Shown here: positions 43,413-51,648 of the stretch, in pieces
How the letters are laid out: each line of letters opens with the position of its first letter
Numbering within the stretch: position 1 is the stretch's first letter
From: Microbacterium maritypicum
Lineage (GTDB): Bacteria > Actinomycetota > Actinomycetes > Actinomycetales > Microbacteriaceae
NCBI RefSeq assembly: GCF_041529975.1
Contig: NZ_CP168030.1
Location: 1,302,001 to 1,366,000 of the forward strand
Direction of reading: 5' to 3'
Length of the DNA stretch: 64,000 nt
Program-made: the position numbers and the translations under genes
The notes under the pieces: generated by a model
Databases searched by the model: none
What the model was told of the DNA's origin: nothing
The model's input: the letters and a program-made list of their open reading frames with translations, nothing else

Positions 43413-44645
43413 GTGAACTGGTTCGAGGACGGACGCCTGCGATTCGCGATGGGAGTGGAAGACACCTTCATCCCTCAGACCCGGCCGGGTGAGCGCGCGC
43501 TGGATGAGTACGAACTCATGCAGCACTACCGCTTCTGGTCGGAGGATCTCGGCTACTGCGCCGACGTGGGCAGTGAGATGGTGCGGTGGGGCATCCCCTG
43601 GTACCGCGTGAACCCGGCGCCGGGTGAGTGGGACTGGGAGTGGCTCGATAAGGTCATCGACCGCTTCGACGAGCTGGGGATCGAGCTCATCGCCGATCTC
43701 GTCCACTACGGGACGCCGCTCTGGCTCGAGGATCAGTTCGTCAACCCGGAGTATCCGGAGCGCGTCGCCGAGTACGCCGCCGCCGTCGCCGAAAGGTATC
43801 GAGGTCGAATCCGGCACTACACGCCTCTGAACGAACCGCTTCTGAACATCATGTACTGCGGTGAGTTCGCGCAGTGGCCGCCGTACTGCTCCGGCGATCG
43901 TGGCTTCGTGGAGGTGCTCCGTGGGATCTCCCGCGGCATCGTCACGACGCAGCGGGCCATCGCCGCCGCCGATCCGGATGCCGATTTCGTGCATGTCGAG
44001 GCCTCCTTCCGGTTCGCGGGAGACACCGCTGCGCAGAGCGAGACTCACGAGCACCTCCGGCATCGCGCGTACATCGTCCAGGATCTCGTGATGGGTCGCG
44101 TCGGCGGCGACCACCCGCTCGCCGAATACCTGCGGGAGAACGGGTTCACCGACGAGGACTTCGCCTGGGCCGTCGAGAACACGGCGATCCCCGACGTGGT
44201 CGGGGTCAACTACTACCCGCAGCACTCCACGGAGGTGTTCGAAGCAGGGGTCGTGCACACCGGGGGTCCGCGCGATCTTCGGCCTCGCCTCGATGCCGGC
44301 ACCGAGGGTCTGGCGGACGTCATCCAGTCGTTCGCCGCGCGCTACGAGCGGCCCGTCTTCCTGACCGAGACGAGCTATACCGGCACCGTCGAAGAGCGGA
44401 TCGCCTGGATGGATGCGTCGATCGCGGCGGTCGAGGACCTTCGCGCCGCCGGCGTCGACGTCATCGGATACACGTGGTGGTGCATCACGGACATGGTCGA
44501 GTGGTCCTATCGCCCGGGAGACGGCAAGCCGATGGACTACCGCCTTTCCATGGGACTGTGGGCGCTCGAGGAGGACAGTGATGGTGTGCTCCAGCGGCAT
44601 CGCACGCCGGTGGCCGACGCGTTCCTGCGGCATTCCCGGCGCTGA
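43413..44645 (+). CDS. GH1-family glycoside hydrolase-like protein
   Basis: 410 residues, cytoplasmic. (beta/alpha)8 barrel with acid/base Glu141 in YTPLNEPLLN (the T-x-NEP motif) and candidate nucleophile Glu319 in PVFLTETSYTG (family motif I/V-TENG here altered). Shorter than typical beta-glucosidases (about 450) and with several changed aglycone-site segments, so specificity is uncertain. AAGGAG precedes the GTG. It shares the arabinoside operon with the SBP, so a beta-linked aglycone or disaccharide released during arabinan use is possible. Confidence 0.82.
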   Translation: MNWFEDGRLRFAMGVEDTFIPQTRPGERALDEYELMQHYRFWSEDLGYCADVGSEMVRWGIPWYRVNPAPGEWDWEWLDKVIDRFDELGIELIADLVHYGTPLWLEDQFVNPEYPERVAEYAAAVAERYRGRIRHYTPLNEPLLNIMYCGEFAQWPPYCSGDRGFVEVLRGISRGIVTTQRAIAAADPDADFVHVEASFRFAGDTAAQSETHEHLRHRAYIVQDLVMGRVGGDHPLAEYLRENGFTDEDFAWAVENTAIPDVVGVNYYPQHSTEVFEAGVVHTGGPRDLRPRLDAGTEGLADVIQSFAARYERPVFLTETSYTGTVEERIAWMDASIAAVEDLRAAGVDVIGYTWWCITDMVEWSYRPGDGKPMDYRLSMGLWALEEDSDGVLQRHRTPVADAFLRHSRR

Positions 44646-44666
44646 TCGCCGCGGCTCTTGACTGAT

Positions 44667-44704
44667 TTACAACGTTGTGCAATTCTCCATTTACAACGAT
44701 GTAA
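44667..44704. promoter_or_regulatory. Two LacI-3 operators before the secreted BNR/CBM gene
   Basis: TTACAACGTTGTGC (44667-44680) and TTACAACGATGTAA (44691-44704) each differ by one or two bases from TTACAACGTTGTAA, 24 bp between starts. They precede the ATG at 44752 by about 50-85 nt. Confidence 0.82.
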
Positions 44705-44751
44705 ATCCTGATGGGGAACTCCGCGTCAGGACCTCAACCTCGGAGGACGCA

Positions 44752-46980
44752 ATGAAGCGGTTATCGGAACAGAGATCGCGCGGGAGGCTGGCAGGACTGT
44801 CCGCCATCGCCGCGACGCTGGCACTCGTGGCGACGGGATTCGTCGCGACATCGGCTCAGGCGGTGACGACGGGCAACGGATCGCTCGTGTACGCCCCACC
44901 GGACGGTTCGTCGTTCAACGATGAGGGCGGAGACGCGACGGGCACTGCCTACGCGAAGATCATCGCCCTCAAGCACAACGGCACCTCCAACGGGACGCTC
45001 CTGAACACGTTCGACGACGGGCGTCTGATCAAGGACGTCGACCCGAGCTCCAACCCCACGACGGACACGCAGGCCTGCCTCGCGAACCCGGCCCTGGCGT
45101 GCCACCAGGAGTGGCCGATCTTCCGCAGCACCAACGACGGCACGAGCTGGCAGAAGATCTCGGCGGTCAACCCGGGGCTGCAGTTCCCCGGGATCGCCGG
45201 GCAGGAGAGCACGACGCAGCTCGACCGCCTGGCGCAGCCGTTCCTCTTCGAGGTTCCGCAGACGACGGGGAACCTCGCGGCGGGCACGATCCTGCTCACC
45301 GGCCAGATCAGGCCCGCTGATCGCAACGCCGCGTCGTCGGTGACGAAGCTGGTCGTCTACAAGAGCACCGACCGAGGAGTGTCCTGGAGCTACGTGAGCA
45401 CGATCGACACGGGTGGGCCGGCGATCTACGACCCCTCCTCGACGTCGACGACCACGACCGTCTGGGAGCCGACGCTGGCGATCGATGGCGGGGGCGGACT
45501 CGTCGCCTACTTCTCGGACGAGCGGCAGAAGGCGAACGGCGTGCTCCAGGCCGTCTCCTACCGGCGCTCGCTCGACGGCGGCCAGACGTGGGGCGCGCTC
45601 TCGAACGTGTCCGCTCCGACCGACTCCACGCATCGCCCAGGAATGATCACGGTGGACAAGCTGCCCGACGGCTCCTACATCGCGACGTATGAAGTGGTGA
45701 ATGCGCAGGGATATGCCTTCTCGAACGCGTCGCCGGTGTTCTTCAAGAAGTCGCCCGACGGACTCAATTGGGGATCGACGACGAGTCTGGGAACGCCGGT
45801 CGAACTCGCGGACGGTCGCGGAATCGGATCGTCCCCGACGGTGAAGTGGGTGCCCACCGGCGGGCCGAAGGGAATGATCGTCGTCGCCTCGAAGTGGGGG
45901 CTCGATGCCGCCGGCAACCTCGACGGCGGACAGAACTTCTTCGTCAATTACAACCTCGGCGCCGGTCCGTGGGAGCGACTGCCCTTTGCGGTGACGTTCA
46001 ACGGTCCGAGCTCGATCACCGGCTTCGCGCAGGGGATCGATTACAGCCCGGACGGACGCACGCTGTACCAGGCGGTGAACGTCGACAACTACCGCGCGAA
46101 TCCGTCGAACCCTAGTCAGACCTACCTCTACAACGACATCCGGGTCGGGACGATCCCGCTCACCGCGACCGCCTACGAGGCGGAGAACGCCGCGCGGACG
46201 AACACCACGCTCGTCACGCACGGCGACGCCTCGAACGGGAGCAAGGTCGGCAACATCAACTTCGCCGACAGCACGGTGACCTTCACCGTGGACGTTCCGC
46301 AGGCGGGAACTTACGACCTCAACGTCCGGTACGCGAACGGCACGGGGGCCACGAGCGGCCATGCGGTGTCGGTGAACGGAGGGGCGGCGTCGAGCATCAG
46401 CTATCCCGCCACCGCTGACTGGGGCCGCTACCTCTGGGCGCAGAAGGCCGTCACCCTCAACGCCGGGTCCAACACCGTGCGGTTCGCCTACTCGGGGACC
46501 TTCGCCGAGCTCGACCAGATCCAGCTCCACAAGAGCGGGACGACCCTGCCGGCGACCTTCCAGGTGCAGAACCGCAACAGCGGCAAGGTGCTCGAGATCC
46601 TGTCTGCGCTCACGACCGACGGTGCCCCTGCCGGGCAGTGGGGGCCGACGGCGAACGCCACGCAGATCTGGAAGGTGCAGCCCGCGACGGGGGGAACGTT
46701 CGAACTCGTGAACAAGAACAGCCGGAAGCTCCTCGAGATCCCAGGGGCGTCCACGGCTGACGGCACCGACGCGGTACAGCGGTCGGCGAGCGGAACCGCG
46801 ACGCAGCGCTGGAACCTCTCGCCCAACAGTGCGGGTTACTGGACCGTCGCCAACGCGAACAGTGGAAAGCTCCTCGAGATCGGCTCCTGCTCGACCGCCG
46901 ACGGAGCGGTCGCGCAGCAGTGGGGCCCGACGGGCGCGGCGTGCCAGGAGTGGCGCCTCATCAAGGAGGGCATCCAGTGA
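44752..46980 (+). CDS. Secreted BNR-propeller glycosidase with CBM and ricin-type domains; candidate GH93 exo-arabinanase
   Basis: 742 residues. Signal peptide cleaved near residue 37 (AQA-V). Residues about 40-470 form a propeller with four Asp-box repeats (STNDGTSW, STDRGVSW, SLDGGQTW, SPDGLNW). About 474-597 is a CBM6/35-like jelly roll starting TAYEAENAART. About 600-742 is a ricin B-like beta-trefoil with three repeats ending in LLEI-type motifs. The propeller could be GH93 (exo-1,5-alpha-L-arabinanase) or a sialidase-like fold. Shared LacI-3 operators with a GH51 arabinofuranosidase favour arabinan. GGAGG precedes the ATG. No cell-wall anchor. Confidence 0.78.
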   Translation: MKRLSEQRSRGRLAGLSAIAATLALVATGFVATSAQAVTTGNGSLVYAPPDGSSFNDEGGDATGTAYAKIIALKHNGTSNGTLLNTFDDGRLIKDVDPSSNPTTDTQACLANPALACHQEWPIFRSTNDGTSWQKISAVNPGLQFPGIAGQESTTQLDRLAQPFLFEVPQTTGNLAAGTILLTGQIRPADRNAASSVTKLVVYKSTDRGVSWSYVSTIDTGGPAIYDPSSTSTTTTVWEPTLAIDGGGGLVAYFSDERQKANGVLQAVSYRRSLDGGQTWGALSNVSAPTDSTHRPGMITVDKLPDGSYIATYEVVNAQGYAFSNASPVFFKKSPDGLNWGSTTSLGTPVELADGRGIGSSPTVKWVPTGGPKGMIVVASKWGLDAAGNLDGGQNFFVNYNLGAGPWERLPFAVTFNGPSSITGFAQGIDYSPDGRTLYQAVNVDNYRANPSNPSQTYLYNDIRVGTIPLTATAYEAENAARTNTTLVTHGDASNGSKVGNINFADSTVTFTVDVPQAGTYDLNVRYANGTGATSGHAVSVNGGAASSISYPATADWGRYLWAQKAVTLNAGSNTVRFAYSGTFAELDQIQLHKSGTTLPATFQVQNRNSGKVLEILSALTTDGAPAGQWGPTANATQIWKVQPATGGTFELVNKNSRKLLEIPGASTADGTDAVQRSASGTATQRWNLSPNSAGYWTVANANSGKLLEIGSCSTADGAVAQQWGPTGAACQEWRLIKEGIQ

Positions 46981-47049
46981 TGCAGGAGTGATGCAGGGCG
47001 CGGGGCGGTCGGAGACATCGGCCGCTCCGCTCCGGTATCCCGACAGGCG

Positions 47050-48069
47050 TCAGTCGGCCGGGACTGCGGATTCGCGGACGACCACCTCGAAGTCGACCAG
47101 CACCTCGCGGGGCTCCGATGGCCGACCGCCGCCGTCACGGATACGGGCGAGAAGCAGTTCCACGGCGAGCGCGGCGATCTGCTCCCGACCGGGGTTGATC
47201 GTCGACAGGCTCGGAAGCGTGTACTGGGCCTCGTCGATGTCGTCGAAGCCCACGACCGAGACGTCGTCGGGAATGCGCAGGCCTGCCTCCTGGAGGGCGC
47301 GCATCGACCCCAGGGCGAGTGCGTCGTTGAGGCCGAAGACGGCATCGAACTCGACGCCGTCGCTCAGAAGGTCTCGGATCGCCGCGGCACCGTTGGACCG
47401 GTGCCAGAGCGTCGTGTACCGCACCAAAGAGGGATCGACCTCGATGCCGGCGGCGGTGAGCGCCTGCTCGTAGCCCCGCGTGCGGAGGGCTGCGGACCCG
47501 ACATCCTCATCGACGTGCGCGCCGACGAGGGCGATGCGTCGGCGACCCGCTTTCAGGAGGAGTTCCGTCGCGGCCTGCGCCGCCTCGACGTTGCGCATCG
47601 TGACGTGGTCGACGGGGCCGCCGAAGATGCGCTCGCCGAGGAGCACGACCGGGAAGTCGACTTCGAAGTGCCGCGCATCCGCCTGACCCATGCCGAGCGG
47701 GCTGAAGATGAGTCCGTCGGTGAGTTGCATGCGCGGACTGGTCAGGACGGCGATCTCGCGGTCACGATCGGCGCCGGTCTTCTCGATGAGCACCACGAGA
47801 CCATGCTTCTCCGCCTCGGCGATGACCGCGTCGGCGAGTTCCCCGAAGTAGCTGAGGCTCAGTTCAGGCAGCACCAGCCCGATCACTCCGCTCCGTCCGG
47901 AGCGGAGAGAGCGTGCCGACAGATTCGGCTGGTAATTGAGCTCTTCGATCGCCTGGCGTACGCGGGTCCTCGTCGACTCCTTGACATGCGGATAGTCGTT
48001 CACGACGTTGGAGACGGTCTTGATCGAGACGCCGGCGAGATTCGCCACGTCGTGGAGGGTGGCTGCCAT
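47050..48069 (-). CDS. LacI-family transcriptional regulator (LacI-3), arabinoside locus
   Basis: 339 residues. HTH TLHDVANLAGVSIKTVSNVV near residues 4-23 and a periplasmic-binding-like sensor domain with VVGFDDIDEAQY. The ATG has GGGAGG 4 nt upstream. TACAACGTCGTA 35 nt upstream is almost the same as the operators before the permease, SBP and secreted propeller genes, so it probably represses them and itself. Effector likely an arabinose-type sugar. Confidence 0.93.
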   Translation of the reverse strand: MAATLHDVANLAGVSIKTVSNVVNDYPHVKESTRTRVRQAIEELNYQPNLSARSLRSGRSGVIGLVLPELSLSYFGELADAVIAEAEKHGLVVLIEKTGADRDREIAVLTSPRMQLTDGLIFSPLGMGQADARHFEVDFPVVLLGERIFGGPVDHVTMRNVEAAQAATELLLKAGRRRIALVGAHVDEDVGSAALRTRGYEQALTAAGIEVDPSLVRYTTLWHRSNGAAAIRDLLSDGVEFDAVFGLNDALALGSMRALQEAGLRIPDDVSVVGFDDIDEAQYTLPSLSTINPGREQIAALAVELLLARIRDGGGRPSEPREVLVDFEVVVRESAVPAD

Positions 48070-48103
48070 ACGACCTCCCAGACGTCATCACCGTCCTTGA
48101 TGA

Positions 48104-48115
48104 TACAACGTCGTA
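48104..48115. promoter_or_regulatory. LacI-3 operator before its own gene
   Basis: TACAACGTCGTA, one mismatch from the perfect 12-mer; suggests autoregulation. Confidence 0.75.
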
Positions 48116-48188
48116 ATCTCCTGGCTGCCGTAGGGGTGAGGGTAGTGAGTCGGCGACTCCACCGGTCCAGTGCGCTCCGTCGCCGGCG

Positions 48189-48974
48189 TCACAGCAGGAT
48201 GTCATCCGCAGTGTCCAGACTCCGCCATCCCGTTTCCCGCGCTCCGGGTCGCTCACGCACATCTGCAGCTGGCAGCGGGCCCAGGTCGATGCCGGTCAGA
48301 GCGGCGATGTCGGCGATCGGCACCTGGAACGTGCGGAAGGCCCCGAGTGGCGGCACGGCGAGCACGCCCTCCCGCGTGTCGACGAGCTCGGACTGGTCGA
48401 GCAGGAACCCGGCGGCGGCGAGCCCGTCCGGCCCCTGCCAGGCGGCGATCTTCCAGAACCGCAACGGGATCCGGATGCCGCGGTACGGCGGGTCGTCGTC
48501 GGCCAGGACCGGCGCGGTGAAGACCGACACCCGCTGATCGGTCGTCTCGGCGTAGGCGAGCACATGGTCTTCGAGGCCGAGCCAGAGCTCCTTCGACTGG
48601 TTGAAGCCGGCGGCCTGCGGTGCGGCGTTCGGGTAGGAGAAGGTCGCCTCGGTGGCGGCGCGGGCCGCATCGACCGGCCCCCATCCGGGATCGCGGCGGC
48701 GCACGAGGTGCCCGCGGTCGAGGTCGTTGCGGGCATAGACCTCCGGCCCGGTCTGCTCGGCGGCCGGCACGCGTTCGTCGAGCCGCCAGTCGCCGGTGCG
48801 CGGGAGATCCTGCAGCGAGGCGCCGTCGATGTTCACCGCGGTCACTGCGGCGAGCTGCCGTGCAGGATCGAGCAGCACCGTGAAGCGCGGATAGGGGAGT
48901 GGGCGCACCGGCTGCGCCGGGCGTGGAAGGGCGAGGGTCGCTCCGAGGAACGCCGGATCGTGGCCGTCGGTCAT
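48189..48974 (-). CDS. DNA/RNA non-specific endonuclease-like protein (NUC1/beta-beta-alpha metal)
   Basis: 261 residues. Catalytic DRGH motif with general base His89 in ARNDLDRGHLVRRRD; later ATFSYPNAAPQAAGFNQSK matches the metal-binding Asn region of S1/EndA-type nucleases. No signal peptide is visible, unlike most secreted members, so it may be intracellular or exported by another route. No inhibitor gene is adjacent. Possible roles are nucleic acid turnover or a toxin. The ATG is weakly supported by GAGGG just upstream. Confidence 0.82.
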   Translation of the reverse strand: MTDGHDPAFLGATLALPRPAQPVRPLPYPRFTVLLDPARQLAAVTAVNIDGASLQDLPRTGDWRLDERVPAAEQTGPEVYARNDLDRGHLVRRRDPGWGPVDAARAATEATFSYPNAAPQAAGFNQSKELWLGLEDHVLAYAETTDQRVSVFTAPVLADDDPPYRGIRIPLRFWKIAAWQGPDGLAAAGFLLDQSELVDTREGVLAVPPLGAFRTFQVPIADIAALTGIDLGPLPAADVRERPGARETGWRSLDTADDILL

Positions 48975-49035
48975 GCCCTCATCGTGCCCGGTGCCACCGA
49001 CGCGCGCACGCCCCCGACCGCTCGCCGCGCCGCGG

Positions 49036-49527
49036 TCAGGCAGGCATCGCCGCGTAGGCCGCGGCCAGCGGCATGTACTCCGTGTCGAAGTCGTCGAGAG
49101 AGGGCAGCGGTCGATCGGTGGACGCGGCGACCAATCGGTCCAGGTACCACTCCCAGCCGGGGCCCGTCTCGCCCAACGTGCCGGGGTCGACGTCCTCCTG
49201 CCGAAGGATGAGGGTGGTGCGCCCGTATGCCTCGACCAGCTCGGCGACCAGCCGCCAGGCGCCGTACTCATCGACGGCACTGACGTCGAGGCGATGCGGC
49301 GGCTCACACACATGGATGTCGTAGGGGGCGGGCGGGATGGGCGCAGCCTCGGCATTCATCGTGACCAGGACCCGCCCCGTCGACGGGTCGCCCGTCCAGG
49401 TGCCGAACCAGCGTGCGAGTCGGTCGGATTCCGTGATGCTCGCCCAGACGTCTGTGACGGGTGCAGAAAAGACCCGCTGCAGCGATAAGGTGCGCCGTTC
49501 GGCGTCGAAGACTCCGGTCGGGTTCAT
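49036..49527 (-). CDS. SRPBCC/AHSA1-family protein
   Basis: 163 residues, Aha1-like START fold with LSLQRVFSAPVTDVWASITE and GRTTLILRQE. Ligand unknown. Overlaps the upstream ArsR gene by ATGA, a common ArsR-SRPBCC pairing. Confidence 0.88.
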   Translation of the reverse strand: MNPTGVFDAERRTLSLQRVFSAPVTDVWASITESDRLARWFGTWTGDPSTGRVLVTMNAEAAPIPPAPYDIHVCEPPHRLDVSAVDEYGAWRLVAELVEAYGRTTLILRQEDVDPGTLGETGPGWEWYLDRLVAASTDRPLPSLDDFDTEYMPLAAAYAAMPA

Positions 49528-49892
49528 GCGATGTTCTCCTCCGTGCTCAGGGATGCGGATGCGGCGCGGCGACGGTCGCGGCCCGCGCGATGAACCTCGG
49601 TGTCGAGCGCGTCCAGGTGCTGCGCCGTCACGGGTGCGCGACCGGCGACCAGCTCCGCGAGGAAATCGCCGACCACGGCGAGCGGCTCGATCTCGAGCGA
49701 GTAGTGGCGCTCGCGACCGTGGTGTTCGCCGCGGGTCAGCCCGGCGTCGGTCAGGATGCGCAGGTGCTTGCTGATCGCCGGTCGTGAGATGTCATGCCGG
49801 TCGGCGAGGTCCACGACGCGCGCGGGGCCCGCTGCCAGCCGACGCAGCAGATCGCGACGGATCGGATCGGCGATCGCCGCGAAGATGTCCAT
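49524..49892 (-). CDS. ArsR-family regulator
   Basis: 122 residues from the ATG at 49892. Winged-helix ArsR with ADRHDISRPAISKHLRIL recognition region; no obvious metal-binding Cys. A TTGACC/TACCAT promoter (16-bp spacer) ends 8 nt before the ATG, so a leaderless start is likely, and its -10 overlaps a 20-bp palindrome, presumably its own operator. Confidence 0.9.
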   Translation of the reverse strand: MDIFAAIADPIRRDLLRRLAAGPARVVDLADRHDISRPAISKHLRILTDAGLTRGEHHGRERHYSLEIEPLAVVGDFLAELVAGRAPVTAQHLDALDTEVHRAGRDRRRAASASLSTEENIA

Positions 49893-49900
49893 GCTCAGAA

Positions 49901-49928
49901 TGGTAACCAGGAGGTTACCATTGGTCAA
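49901..49928 (-). promoter_or_regulatory. Promoter and operator of the ArsR-SRPBCC operon
   Basis: On the minus strand TTGACC (49928-49923) and TACCAT (49906-49901) are spaced 16 bp. The palindrome TGGTAACC-AGGA-GGTTACCA (49901-49920) covers the -10 region, so bound ArsR would block initiation. Confidence 0.8.
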
Positions 49929-50000
49929 GTGCCGGTCCGCGACGATCCGCGGCACGGTACCCTCGATGCCGCCCGGGGGTCCGGCGCCCTCTAGCGCTCC

Positions 50001-50702
50001 TCAGCCGACGATCACATCCAGCGCGACGGTGGGGCAGGCGACCCGCGGGAGGTCGGCGAGACCGCTGCCGCGCACCGAGTCGCCGGTCGCCCATCGCGGA
50101 TCGGTCGACACGACCACGCGTCCGACGCCGTTCGTCAGCGTGACCTCGCTGCCCAGCGCGGCGAACCGGTGGGTCAGGTCCCGCTCGACCGCCGACACGA
50201 GCAGGTCGAGTCCGGCGACGCCGATCCGCTGTCCGTCCACATCGGCGGGCACGGCGATCGTGATCGTGTACTCGTCGCTGCAGAGGTAGTCGACATAAGG
50301 GCCGGCGACATGCGGCTCCCCGGTGGTCATCGGCACGCGGTACCACTCGAGCGCGCTGTAGTCGATGTTCTCCTTGTTGAGCGACTGCGAGGCGAGCACG
50401 AGCTGCCGCCGGTCGTCGCCCTGCCACCACGCCAGGTGGCTGTGGGCGTCGGCGAGCAGATCGATCGCCGCGATGAACCCGGCGCCGTACACGGGCACGC
50501 CGCGCAGGTCGAGTGTCTTCAGTGCATGCGGTCGCACCAGGGCATCGATCTTCGAGCGGGTGAGCGGTCCGCTGGCCCTGGCCTCGGCGACCTGGGTGGC
50601 GAACGGGCCCACCCAGTCGACCAGTGCCCGCACGGGCGCTGCGAAGTAGTCCTCCACGATCGCGGCCGCGGCCTGGGTGGCGGTGTCGGTTGCTGTGTTC
50701 AT
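50001..50702 (-). CDS. Cache-domain protein without signalling output
   Basis: 233 residues. Resembles the double-PDC/Cache sensor fold (GAGFIAAIDLLADAHSHLAWW and YVDYLCSDEYTITIAVPADV segments), but the first ~20 residues are not a transmembrane segment and no kinase, chemotaxis or GGDEF domain follows. It appears to be a soluble ligand-binding protein. CAGGAGG precedes the ATG. It lies just downstream of the GntR regulator on the same strand and next to the polyamine transporter, so it may bind the same ligand. Confidence 0.7.
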   Translation of the reverse strand: MNTATDTATQAAAAIVEDYFAAPVRALVDWVGPFATQVAEARASGPLTRSKIDALVRPHALKTLDLRGVPVYGAGFIAAIDLLADAHSHLAWWQGDDRRQLVLASQSLNKENIDYSALEWYRVPMTTGEPHVAGPYVDYLCSDEYTITIAVPADVDGQRIGVAGLDLLVSAVERDLTHRFAALGSEVTLTNGVGRVVVSTDPRWATGDSVRGSGLADLPRVACPTVALDVIVG

Positions 50703-50739
50703 CGCGTCCTCCTGTGCACGTCGATGCGGGTCTTCGGAA

Positions 50740-51531
50740 CTAACCGTTCGCGGCCTGGAGCCGGATCAGCGCGTCGATGGTCTCGGCGGCCATGAGCTCG
50801 GTCCTCGCCCCGGCGGCGTCGGGGTCTCCGGCCTCCACGGCGTCGATGACGGCGGCGAGGTGCGCGCCCTGCCGTCGAAGATTCTCGGTCTCGTGCGCGA
50901 CGAGACGCAGGTAGGGCGAGAGCTCCGCCTGCAGCTTCATCTGCTCACGGGTCAGTCGCGCGGACTGGCTGAGGGCCACGATCTCGATCTGCACGTCGTC
51001 GAGCAGCCGGCGCTGCGCCTCGGTGTCGAGCTCGTCGATCCGGTCCATCCGACGGCGCACCCGCTGCGTCTCACTCGGGTCGGCGCGCCTCGCTGCGAGG
51101 CGGACGCAGGCACCGGTGATGGCGGCGTAGTGCGCGCCGAGATCGCGCAGGGCGACGCGCGAGGTGCGACGCACCGCTTCCCGCGCGAACGTCAGGGGAT
51201 CGGCGTGTGCGGCGACGAAGCTGCCGCCGTTACGCCCGCGTCGGGTGACGACGAGACCGCGACCGCGCAGCGCGAGCAGTGCCTCGCGCACGGTCACCGG
51301 AGCGACGCCGAGGCTCTTGCTGAGGTCGGCCTCGGAGGGGAGGCGCTCGCCGGCGCGGAGGTGGCCGCGGGTGATCGCGTCGACCAGGCGGCGCTCGACG
51401 AGCTCGGCCCTGCCCTCGTCGCCGATGGGCTGGAACAGTGCGCCCTGAAGGCGGTGCGGTTGTTCGTGCTCCGCGTCGGGGGAGGGGTCGGCAGGGGCGT
51501 GCGTCGGATGCGTCGTCGAGCTCGATGCCAT
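50740..51531 (-). CDS. FadR/GntR-family regulator
   Basis: 263 residues. GntR winged helix (about 41-110: ELVERRLVDAITRGHLRAGERL and TVREALLALRGRGLV) and a helical FCD effector domain (about 120-255) with Asp/His residues for metal-ligand binding. Divergent from the polyamine-type ABC operon, whose promoter it probably controls. GGGAG is 10 nt from the ATG. Confidence 0.9.
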   Translation of the reverse strand: MASSSTTHPTHAPADPSPDAEHEQPHRLQGALFQPIGDEGRAELVERRLVDAITRGHLRAGERLPSEADLSKSLGVAPVTVREALLALRGRGLVVTRRGRNGGSFVAAHADPLTFAREAVRRTSRVALRDLGAHYAAITGACVRLAARRADPSETQRVRRRMDRIDELDTEAQRRLLDDVQIEIVALSQSARLTREQMKLQAELSPYLRLVAHETENLRRQGAHLAAVIDAVEAGDPDAAGARTELMAAETIDALIRLQAANG

Positions 51532-51577
51532 TCTGCGATTCTCCCTTCCGCGCTCACCATACCCAAGAAACTCGCTG

Positions 51578-51606
51578 TTGACATATTACCTCTGGGTTTA
51601 TATGTT
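51578..51606 (+). promoter_or_regulatory. Promoter of the polyamine-type ABC operon
   Basis: TTGACA (51578-51583) and TATGTT (51601-51606) with a 17-bp spacer. The imperfect inverted repeat ACATAT (51581-51586) / ATATGT (51600-51605) spans both boxes and could be the GntR operator. Confidence 0.68.
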
Positions 51607-51648
51607 TTGGGGAATCTTCCGAGTTCGACGATGACCGAGGAGCGCGAG

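Noticed and set aside
42048..44633. Long minus-strand open frame across the SBP and GH1-like genes
   Set aside because: Antisense shadow of real plus-strand genes; low-complexity composition and no recognisable domain.
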